From positions 1 to 14,556 of the forward strand of contig JAFWWX010000417.1 of assembly GCA_017517985.1 (NCBI GenBank): a stretch of DNA of 14,556 bases, in the 5' to 3' direction. Shown in pieces: positions 9,601 through 14,556 of this stretch. Every line of letters begins with the position of its first letter. Within the stretch, counting starts at the first letter, position 1. The notes under the pieces were generated by a model. The model worked only from the letters and a program-made list of their open reading frames with translations, did no database searches and was not told where the DNA came from. The DNA is from Clostridia bacterium (lineage in GTDB: Bacteria; Bacillota_A; Clostridia; Oscillospirales; CAG-382). The position numbers and the translations under genes are program-made.

Positions 9601-10404
9601 GAAATCCATAGGAAGGAGTGAAAGTTGTTTCTGATTATCAGAACCGGCTATAGATACATTTACACCCAAGTTTGCAAATTGTTTTAAATCTTCATCCAAA
9701 TCAATGAACCCTGAACCTTTCATCATGAAAGCATTGATTTCTTTAACTGTTGCATATGCGTTACGGGCCTGACTATCACGTTCTGTCTGTGAATCAATTA
9801 CGCTGTCAAGTGTTTCAGGAAGAAGAACTAATGAACGAACAATTAAGCTTGTGTTGGGGTATTTTTCTTTTATGTAATCACGGATAAACATTGAAAGAGG
9901 AAGAATCATACCGGAACCTGTTCCGCCTGATGCAGTAGATGCTATAACAACACGCATAGCCTGCTTCATGTCTTTACCTGTTTTTCTGAATAAGTCATCA
10001 ATTGAATCATATAAAGGACGTATTTTACCTGTTTTGATGGTGGAGTTCAGGGCTAGTCTTGAAATAGCACGAACCTGACCTGCACCTTCTGAAACAGTCT
10101 TATCATACATAACAGCATTTTTAGGGAACCATTTTTTTCTTGCCTCATCATCATAGTCGAGGTAACTTCCTACTGTCTGTGTGTTTGATGTTTGTACCCA
10201 ATAAATTTTTGATTTTCCGTTTGCTACGGAAGAAAGGTCATTAACGTTGGTATCTAAACACAAGAAGTTAATGTTTTCTTTTTCTTCAGGTGCACAAAGG
10301 TCAGCAACCTTTTTAACAATTTTACAACCTGTTCCGCCTACGCCTACAAACAGAGTAGGAGCAGACACCTCATTTGTTTTCAAAATTTCTTTGTTTTCTG
10401 ACAT
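6688..10404 (-). CDS. Tubulin/FtsZ-like GTPase (Tubulin_2-type), very long
   Basis: This is a 1238-residue protein. The N-terminal GTPase domain (about 15-360) has a Rossmann-like start FVGVGGTGCKIV at 19-30, DTN at 51-53 after the second strand, and the tubulin signature SGGTGSG at 159-165, which in this superfamily binds GTP phosphates. A QARNAY segment (212-217) lies where a nucleotide-base-contacting helix would be. This matches the large bacterial tubulin-like family (Pfam Tubulin_2, from memory). The remaining 870 or so residues are mostly predicted helical and charged and match nothing I recognise, so the protein is far longer than FtsZ (about 350-400 residues). No TM or signal peptide is seen, so it is cytoplasmic and probably recruited by the membrane proteins encoded downstream. 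It starts with ATG after AGGAGG, 20 bp behind the vWA gene. Polymer formation is likely by family but not shown by the sequence. Confidence 0.93.
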   Translation of the reverse strand: MSENKEILKTNEVSAPTLFVGVGGTGCKIVKKVADLCAPEEKENINFLCLDTNVNDLSSVANGKSKIYWVQTSNTQTVGSYLDYDDEARKKWFPKNAVMYDKTVSEGAGQVRAISRLALNSTIKTGKIRPLYDSIDDLFRKTGKDMKQAMRVVIASTASGGTGSGMILPLSMFIRDYIKEKYPNTSLIVRSLVLLPETLDSVIDSQTERDSQARNAYATVKEINAFMMKGSGFIDLDEDLKQFANLGVNVSIAGSDNQKQLSLLPMDFCFLMDGQDAEDSTMISIGQYIDQAAQALYEQNIGPMQKKAFSVEDNIIKEMTKPGNYGRNRFGGIGAGVIRYPYEKIADYVAYDLAIDSIGGEGDATKWTKYDNAVALYQAEQKKRGVPRSTWDSKEKKYNEALANGRDPFSVDLNNSYELAGLDARIRKFKNDFEKAAYASVLADARFKSVYESAQSWKSANFGETSEDKISDAIDALSSYDKAVEARGKDGRPISEGIAARWAESVFTSEQKTITINDAYSIESLFKNAQGDVFHPCAIRYVLHQLKEEFEKETRSTMHENAFAQINSFKEKEYTFKFSKKKVYGVEELSSLEKKPSIIEKMNGYSRLYDEANQDIPGYFDALEDYCKKTAAHAAYVKGYLYISEFISQFDNFFNTFVYKVKELSRKKIDLVDELKYKKGDSYVNICATEELLVELSKYSLQKAQKETTMLNSDVNGGIFDAVKNNAIFKLELDAAGDGYIEEDRRVNIFDDILLGYFKKSVREKCDDIDKDIISAIELEQRLKERIRLRSESEGDTQVFEQVTVQDAERHIAEVIAMGGRIAAPSIQRAINEEPREIKVCAYNKILLDNRKFRVKDLMPNGEPVDTISKYEIHFYNALYNLTPNKLKKFAAPFETETGVKTAGTYHKAYTDYSRSIGPDSTKNAAISTHIDKRWDSIKSMPEIDFDYQAQVVRKIHKAFIYGLIHKAIQLKPLSAVANGKKIYLYKDSNNRDVELLVPNGTLCDEFYEILDALYVNAKVVEDISLIKARNRAMSEAKNCNYEDTEFFHDMSDFNLLHTIPNYDAEAKNHAHCDGSQKALEALKDEIRKNKEARYTAGDAINELPDDGKTYVENPTSLFAIPLMFYCSLPNSGRFISEITAMVEAVIDVFREEYTKWEKAEDVKFVLCTRLTDEFNLLKRNYHIYMDMMRAPAAEENPVIDIIQRKIKEVILESPEPEDYEVLLDKVTKEFKEENTNN

Positions 10405-10424
10405 TGTATTTTCCTCCTATTTCA

Positions 10425-12971
10425 TTATTTTTTCTTATAGTTTAATTTGACTTTAACGTAGAAATCTTCGTTTACGCCATTTAGTTGCATTGTGCCGGAA
10501 TACATAACCGTATTACCATTACTTAAATCAAAATCTTTAGCACCGCTTATTGCAGGCTCTAATTTGTAAGTTTCTTCATTGATAAGATACTTTCTGTTAC
10601 CAACGTTTACATCTTCAATAGATGCAGCTCCGAATTTTTTTACACTTTGTGCACTAACCAATGCTTTTCGTTTGGCTTGCTTGGTCATAAGATAGCTATC
10701 AGTTCCCGGTTGAACATTCATTCTGACACCGGTCTTCATTCCTGCATATTTTGCCTCAACCGTAAGTGTGTCATCGTTTATGGATGCATTAAACGCTGTG
10801 TTTTTGGTTACATCTTCACCACCTATATTCATCACACAATCTCTCTTATTAGTGTGTAGTTTGGTAGGAAGGCACTTAATATGTGAAACAAAATAAGCGA
10901 TAACGATTATAGCTGCAATTACCAATAACCAGATAAGCCAGATTAGCCACAATGGCATATTGCTTAATCTTACTTTTACACTTTCTTCATCAGATAATTC
11001 TCTTCCCAAATTATCTTTTTGAATAACTGATGTTGTAATTTTATATTTGCCTTTTTCAAGTGTTCCCGATGAATTCAACTTAATTTCAAAAGCAGATTCT
11101 TCTGGAAGCGGTGTAACTGTATATCCCATTCCCTGACAATCAACTTTAAAATCAAGTGTTTTAAACTCTTCAGGTGAAAGCTTATTTCCTTTAAATGTTA
11201 TAAGAGCTTTTATACTTTTACCTTTATCAAGCTTTGAAATCTCAAAATGCTTTTGGGGAGCAGTTAAGGTTATTTCTGGTGTCGCAACCTTATCTTCAAT
11301 TACATATGTAAGTGGTGCTCTGCCAGAAGTTTCTTCACTGCCATCAGGAGTGTAGAATGCGTGAATAGTTACTGTGCATTTCCCGCATTTAGTAGCAATT
11401 GGATTACCGGAATCCTTGTAATGCAAAGACAACGCCCAATGGTCATCCTTAAATTCTTTTTTAATTTCAGCATTACTCTTTTCAGGTTCCCATTTGAGAT
11501 CAACTTTTTCCAACTCTGGTCCCGTAAGTTGTTCACCTTTGTAATATACTTTTGCAGTATAGGTGCCGCTTTGCTCCAATGTTGCCAAATTGTAAACCTT
11601 GTCACCGCCGCTTATTTCAAGACGAACATCTCCGGCAGGTTTTGCAGCTACTGTTAATGAACCTTCGGGCCAACCAAAATCTTTTGCGGTTTTTGTGATT
11701 GAATATCCGTTCAGATATGATGCTGTAAGTTCTGCTGTAAATGTATCTCCAACATCTAGTGCAACCGGAGTTTCTCCGCTTTTTCCGCTATGCTTAATCG
11801 GATATTCCTTACCGTTTACAACATATTTTCCTTCATATACCGGATCACCGAGTAAATCTGAAGTGATAAGTTCTCCTGTTTTTGCATCCTTGAGTCCGAA
11901 CTGAACCTTATAATTTCCTTTATATAAGGATTCAGGTTCAACTAAGTTTCCTTCCTCATCAGTAAAGACAAAGTCGAGGTCTGCATCCGGTTCATAATAT
12001 ACTTCAACATTAGAAGCTTTTCCTGAATATGAAATGTCGTAACTACCTGTCGAACAATCGGTATATGTCACAAGCATTCCTTGCAAAGAATTATCTACAG
12101 GCGATTGACCTGTTTTTTTATAGTTTCCAGCGCCGACACTTGAATGCTGTGTTTTTGCACTTCCTGCGGGCGTTGCCATTGCACCATTCTTGCCTGTAAC
12201 TTTTACATCTGATACATTTTCACCTTGTACAAACACAATCAGTTTACTCAGCGTAATATCAAAATCAATTGTCTTTCCTGAAATATGTGAAGTGGGCAAT
12301 GTATCTCTTGCAAAGATTTTATTACACATCATTGTTAGTGATGAAAGAACATTTTTACTGTCTGATGCTTTTTCACCCATATAATATTCCGAATTCATTT
12401 CCGGCATTGCAACCTTAGAACCTATACCGAGATACAAAATATTCAAATCAGGACCAATGCTATTATTAAATCTTTCTGCAAGTTTTTTCTTTGTGTCTGA
12501 AACCGATAGTTCTTTGCCGCCTTCATAGAATACTTGTCCATCCGTAAGGACTATCATGTAATTCTCTGTCCCTTGGGATGATGACAAATGTTTTATCGCA
12601 GCATCTATGGTTTCAATGTGAGTATCCAATGCTTTGTCGGTATAAATATTTCGAATCTGAGAGGCTTGATTTGGATCCGTAATTATAAATGGTGAATCCA
12701 TTGTATACTTTTTGCCATTCACCTCTATAGGATTCATTGGATGGATAGAAAGCGAATCCCCTTTATTTAACATGGAGGCAAATACTTCCATTGCATACGT
12801 TGCTCTGCACCACGCCTTTTCGCCTTTTACATACATTGAACCGGAATTATCAAAAACGATTGCAATACTTCGTTTAATCTCTGCTTTCCCGGCAGAAACG
12901 GGTAATGTGCATACAAACAAGTTGCTAATCAAAAGCACTGCAACCAAAATATGCGTTAATACTTTTTTCAC
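10425..12971 (-). CDS. Secreted, membrane-anchored vWA-domain protein
   Basis: This 848-residue protein has a signal peptide (MKKVLTHILVAVLLIS..., likely cleavage after VSA at 25-27). A von Willebrand A domain at about 33-220 carries an intact MIDAS: DNSGS at 41-45 and TDG at 143-145. Next come several beta-rich, Ig-like stretches (about 245-670). A single TM helix at about 673-695 (MPLWLIWLIWLLVIAAIIVIAY) leaves about 150 residues in the cytoplasm. That tail is beta-rich and basic and could contact the tubulin-like protein. The topology is therefore outside vWA, one TM, inside tail, similar in outline to an integrin-like receptor (analogy only). It starts with GTG, 7 nt after AAAGGAG, 29 bp behind the ImmA-like gene. 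The ligand is unknown; MIDAS domains bind partners through a divalent metal. Confidence 0.92.
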   Translation of the reverse strand: MKKVLTHILVAVLLISNLFVCTLPVSAGKAEIKRSIAIVFDNSGSMYVKGEKAWCRATYAMEVFASMLNKGDSLSIHPMNPIEVNGKKYTMDSPFIITDPNQASQIRNIYTDKALDTHIETIDAAIKHLSSSQGTENYMIVLTDGQVFYEGGKELSVSDTKKKLAERFNNSIGPDLNILYLGIGSKVAMPEMNSEYYMGEKASDSKNVLSSLTMMCNKIFARDTLPTSHISGKTIDFDITLSKLIVFVQGENVSDVKVTGKNGAMATPAGSAKTQHSSVGAGNYKKTGQSPVDNSLQGMLVTYTDCSTGSYDISYSGKASNVEVYYEPDADLDFVFTDEEGNLVEPESLYKGNYKVQFGLKDAKTGELITSDLLGDPVYEGKYVVNGKEYPIKHSGKSGETPVALDVGDTFTAELTASYLNGYSITKTAKDFGWPEGSLTVAAKPAGDVRLEISGGDKVYNLATLEQSGTYTAKVYYKGEQLTGPELEKVDLKWEPEKSNAEIKKEFKDDHWALSLHYKDSGNPIATKCGKCTVTIHAFYTPDGSEETSGRAPLTYVIEDKVATPEITLTAPQKHFEISKLDKGKSIKALITFKGNKLSPEEFKTLDFKVDCQGMGYTVTPLPEESAFEIKLNSSGTLEKGKYKITTSVIQKDNLGRELSDEESVKVRLSNMPLWLIWLIWLLVIAAIIVIAYFVSHIKCLPTKLHTNKRDCVMNIGGEDVTKNTAFNASINDDTLTVEAKYAGMKTGVRMNVQPGTDSYLMTKQAKRKALVSAQSVKKFGAASIEDVNVGNRKYLINEETYKLEPAISGAKDFDLSNGNTVMYSGTMQLNGVNEDFYVKVKLNYKKK

Positions 12972-13000
12972 GTGACCACTCCTTTAAGTCTCTTTTTTGA

Positions 13001-13678
13001 TTAGTTATTATCTGGCAAGCACATATTACACGGACTGTAAGTGCCTTTTTCAAAATCTTCTTTAGTCAACCTCTGAATGTTTGTTTTATTTTTCACAAAA
13101 ATACATTCTTTTTTATGATAACACTCTCCGGTAGAAGTTACATAAAGATCATCTTTATATAAATTTTTGTTCTGAATTATCAGGTATCCCGCCAATGACC
13201 CAACTATTAGACACAGTATGATAACAGAAGCCATAAACGCTTTGTGATGAGCAGATATAGCATTTTTCACTTTTCTAAACCCACTTTTCTTTAGTAGATA
13301 ATGCGAAAACTCGTTTGCATCATGTTCATCTTTTACATCATTACCAATGATAGGGCTTGTTGAGAAATGTTCACATACTATGTGTCCTAATTCATGAGAA
13401 AGAACCAGCAACTTTTCTTCATCATTCAAATCTTCATTTATAAAAATCAATCGATACTCTGCACTTACATACGCAAACCCTCTTGATTTAAGCGCATTTT
13501 CTCCAATGTCCAGATTTTGTATAACAGTTTCAACATCCTTTTCGTTAAAGATACTGTTAAACTCTATAACCGTGTACCCCATATCAGTTGCAGTGTTTTT
13601 CAAAGTAGCGTAATCAATAGATGTCAGTTTATATTTCTTTATAAAGGTTTTTGTTAGTTTTTTAATATTGTTATTCAT
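13001..13678 (-). CDS. Membrane-anchored ImmA/IrrE-like metallopeptidase with C-terminal Cys/His domain
   Basis: This 225-residue protein has an ImmA/IrrE-type zinc peptidase domain (residues 1-130) with LVLSHELGHIVCEH: H95, E96, H99. EHDANEFSHYLL follows at 118-129, the usual E-x-x-A-N-x-F third-ligand helix. Unlike ordinary ImmA proteins, a TM helix follows at about 147-168, then a short domain with H188, C192, C217 and C220 in the pattern YHxxxC...PCxxC, which likely binds a metal. By positive-inside reasoning the protease is cytoplasmic and the Cys/His module extracytoplasmic. ImmA proteins cleave partner XRE repressors to relieve repression; the XRE gene lies 3 bp upstream, so it is the obvious candidate substrate. 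The start codon follows the XRE stop (TAA AGG ATG), so translation is probably coupled. Confidence 0.9.
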   Translation of the reverse strand: MNNNIKKLTKTFIKKYKLTSIDYATLKNTATDMGYTVIEFNSIFNEKDVETVIQNLDIGENALKSRGFAYVSAEYRLIFINEDLNDEEKLLVLSHELGHIVCEHFSTSPIIGNDVKDEHDANEFSHYLLKKSGFRKVKNAISAHHKAFMASVIILCLIVGSLAGYLIIQNKNLYKDDLYVTSTGECYHKKECIFVKNKTNIQRLTKEDFEKGTYSPCNMCLPDNN

Positions 13679-13681
13679 CCT

Positions 13682-14227
13682 TTAATTTTTCCTTTTAATA
13701 TTTTTTATTGCCCGAGAGGTATTCTTCTGTTCTTCCGATGCTTCTTTCTTTGATAAGCCGATTCCCTCAAAGAATTTGACAACTGCTTCACTAGAAATGT
13801 TATTACAACGAGAGTATTCAACCATCAAAATTGTCTTTATTGTGGAAAGCGCTTGTTCATCCAATGAATCAATTATGTTTTTGGTGTCTGCCTTAAATAG
13901 CATGCTTAATTTAAAATCACCTGGTTCATCACCATCATTGAATTTCTTAATAAGTTCATGCGGGAAAGCATTCATATTTCTGATTAGCTTATGCGTTTTT
14001 CTGTTGTAATCATAAAACCAAACCAGAGAAAGATAAGTGTTCCATGACATTTTTCTCGCTTTTCTCTCGATGGCACCATAAGTCTGCCTTGACGTTCCGA
14101 TAATGTTGGCAATTTCCTCCTGTGATATTTCTGCCTTTGTTCTAAGAAGCGGTAACTCTGGGGTCAATTTTTCGATTAATGCATACATTTCTTCTTCTGA
14201 AAGATAATATTTAAATAACTCTTCCAT
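13682..14227 (-). CDS. XRE-family HTH transcriptional regulator
   Basis: The protein is 181 residues. A helix-turn-helix of the Cro/CI (XRE) type spans about 25-75, with recognition region SQEEIANIIGTSRQTYGAIER at 35-55. The remaining hundred or so residues are charged and helical, with a Lys/Arg-rich end; this half may mediate dimerisation or be the target of the adjacent protease. It is the first gene of the minus-strand operon, starting at ATG 14227 after AAAAGGAG with 8 nt spacing, and it follows a strong promoter. By analogy with ImmR/ImmA switches it probably represses its own operon and perhaps the divergent integrase, with the downstream metallopeptidase acting as antirepressor. That regulatory link is inferred from gene order. 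Confidence 0.9.
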   Translation of the reverse strand: MEELFKYYLSEEEMYALIEKLTPELPLLRTKAEISQEEIANIIGTSRQTYGAIERKARKMSWNTYLSLVWFYDYNRKTHKLIRNMNAFPHELIKKFNDGDEPGDFKLSMLFKADTKNIIDSLDEQALSTIKTILMVEYSRCNNISSEAVVKFFEGIGLSKKEASEEQKNTSRAIKNIKRKN

Positions 14228-14282
14228 CTCTAAGACTCCTTTTCGCAGAGTATTTAACTAAACGAAATAAATAATTGCTCAT

Positions 14283-14312
14283 ATTATACCACAATGGTGC
14301 TATTTTTGTCAA
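14283..14312 (-). promoter_or_regulatory. Strong sigma-A type promoter of the XRE-to-lipoprotein operon
   Basis: On the minus strand there is a perfect -35 TTGACA (14307-14312) and a perfect -10 TATAAT (14283-14288) with an 18-bp spacer. A TG one base before the -10 makes it an extended -10 element. Initiation would be expected near 14276, giving a leader of about 50 nt before the XRE start. As no other promoter or terminator was evident down the cluster, this is probably the main promoter for all eight minus-strand genes. Confidence 0.85.
14288..14298. promoter_or_regulatory. Candidate operator palindrome inside the operon promoter
   Basis: ACCA-CAA-TGGT is an 11-bp perfect dyad next to the -10 and within the spacer of the operon promoter, exactly where a repressor would block polymerase. 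The arms are only 4 bp, so chance is possible. The adjacent XRE protein is the obvious candidate binder (inference). Confidence 0.3.
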
Positions 14313-14346
14313 TAAATTCCGACACTTTTCTAAAAAAACTTACAGG

Positions 14347-14380
14347 ATTCCATAAATTAACATCTACATAATGATGGAAT
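14347..14380. repeat. 7-bp inverted repeat upstream of the integrase promoter
   Basis: ATTCCAT (14347-14353) and ATGGAAT (14374-14380) are perfect reverse complements separated by 20 bp, just upstream of the integrase -10. The spacing puts the arms about 27 bp apart centre to centre. They could be a repressor pair-site, integrase arm-type sites, or chance in AT-rich DNA. Confidence 0.35.
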
Positions 14381-14390
14381 TGATAAAACT

Positions 14391-14398
14391 GATATAAT
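14391..14398 (+). promoter_or_regulatory. Extended -10 for the integrase gene
   Basis: TGATATAAT (T at 14390, TATAAT at 14393-14398) is a perfect -10 with the TGN extension, 52 bp before the integrase ATG. No good -35 lies 16-18 bp upstream, so the promoter would depend on the extended -10 or an activator. An imperfect palindrome, AACT...AGTT (14387-14408, 8 of 11 positions paired), overlaps it and could be an operator. Confidence 0.5.
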
Positions 14399-14435
14399 TT
14401 AATTAGTTATTTTCCGTCAAAAACATGGTCATTGC

Positions 14436-14442
14436 AAGGAGG
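14436..14442 (+). promoter_or_regulatory. Ribosome binding site of the integrase
   Basis: AAGGAGG lies 7 nt before the ATG at 14450. It is a near-perfect anti-16S match and fixes the start of the partial gene. Confidence 0.85.
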
Positions 14443-14449
14443 TTATCAT

Positions 14450-14556
14450 ATGGCTCGAAGAGGAGAAAATATATATAAAAGAAAAGACGGTCGCTGGGAA
14501 GGCAGATATATTAAAGGCAAGAATTCTGAAGGAAAAGCGACATATGGTTATGTGTA
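14450..14556 (+). CDS. Tyrosine-recombinase integrase, N-terminal fragment (runs off window)
   Basis: Only the first 35 codons are present: MARRGENIYKRKDGRWEGRY followed by IKGKN...YGYV. This short, basic start with an IYKRKDGRWEGRY beta-hairpin is the N-terminal arm-type DNA-binding region of clostridial and Tn916-like tyrosine site-specific recombinases. The catalytic domain lies outside the window, so activity cannot be judged. An ideal AAGGAGG ribosome binding site sits at 14436-14442, 7 nt before the ATG. The gene is divergent from the XRE/ImmA-led operon, a typical neighbourhood on integrative elements, where such regulators often control excision. No core attachment site can be identified because only one end of any element would be visible. 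Confidence 0.85.
   Translation, partial: MARRGENIYKRKDGRWEGRYIKGKNSEGKATYGYV

Larger units (their letters stand above)
14228..14449. other. Divergent intergenic region between regulator and integrase
   Basis: This is the longest gene-free stretch of the window (222 bp) and very AT-rich. It holds the promoter for the minus-strand operon, a likely extended -10 for the integrase, the integrase ribosome binding site, and short inverted repeats that could be regulator operators or recombinase arm sites. No tRNA, terminator or open reading frame of note was seen in it. Confidence 0.85.

Noticed and set aside
6688..10404. Shared MSENK start of the tubulin-like and peptidase proteins as evidence of a common targeting signal
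   Set aside because: Five residues at a polar N-terminus are easily shared by chance, and the similarity stops at once.
11369..11657. Overlapping open frames on both strands within the vWA gene
   Set aside because: The vWA reading frame is continuous through this region with domain-consistent sequence; the others show no motif.
14380..14398. TTGATA followed by TATAAT as a full -35/-10 promoter for the integrase
   Set aside because: The spacer is only 7 bp, far too short; only the extended -10 was kept.
1..14556. CRISPR arrays, tRNA or rRNA genes, insertion sequences
   Set aside because: No regularly spaced repeats, cloverleaf-like segments, rRNA-like sequence or transposase motifs were seen on either strand.

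Overview
The window looks like low-GC Firmicutes DNA, most likely from a clostridial (gut-type) lineage. It is AT-rich, has strong AGGAGG-type ribosome binding sites, and uses ATG/GTG starts. It also carries a head-of-operon XRE/ImmA pair and an integrase N-terminus of the type common on clostridial integrative elements. Species and replicon type cannot be told from the sequence.

Layout: almost the whole window is one tightly packed minus-strand gene cluster read from about 14.3 kb down to position 1. In order of transcription it contains an XRE-type repressor, a membrane-anchored ImmA/IrrE-like metallopeptidase with an added Cys/His domain, a secreted and membrane-anchored von Willebrand A (vWA) protein, and a 1238-residue tubulin/FtsZ-like GTPase. 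These are followed by a 700-residue protein with a central TM hairpin, a 1126-residue multi-TM protein with a degenerate helicase-like core, a zinc-ribbon plus HELTH (DA1-like) peptidase, and the start of a lipoprotein that runs off the left edge. Gaps are 3 to 31 bp, or the genes overlap by 8 to 11 bp. I saw no terminator between them. The only convincing promoter (TTGACA, 18 bp, TGG-TATAAT) lies upstream of the XRE gene. On the right, divergently on the plus strand, begins a tyrosine-recombinase-type integrase, truncated by the window edge. The 222-bp divergent intergenic region carries both promoters and short inverted repeats.

Working model (inference): a cytoplasmic tubulin-like GTPase may assemble at the membrane with two dedicated membrane proteins. 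The vWA protein would span the membrane and link an extracytoplasmic metal-dependent adhesion site and beta-sandwich domains to a cytoplasmic tail. The XRE/ImmA pair would control expression, perhaps by proteolytic derepression, and the membrane tether and external Cys/His cluster of ImmA suggest it senses an envelope or external signal. The DA1-like peptidase and the lipoprotein would be effectors or processing components. Tubulin_2-type (FtsZ/tubulin-like) proteins near vWA and membrane genes have been discussed as possible membrane-remodelling systems (from memory, not checked). The combination here, with a membrane-tethered helicase-like protein, DA1-like peptidase and membrane-bound ImmA beside an integrase, is the most interesting content of the window.
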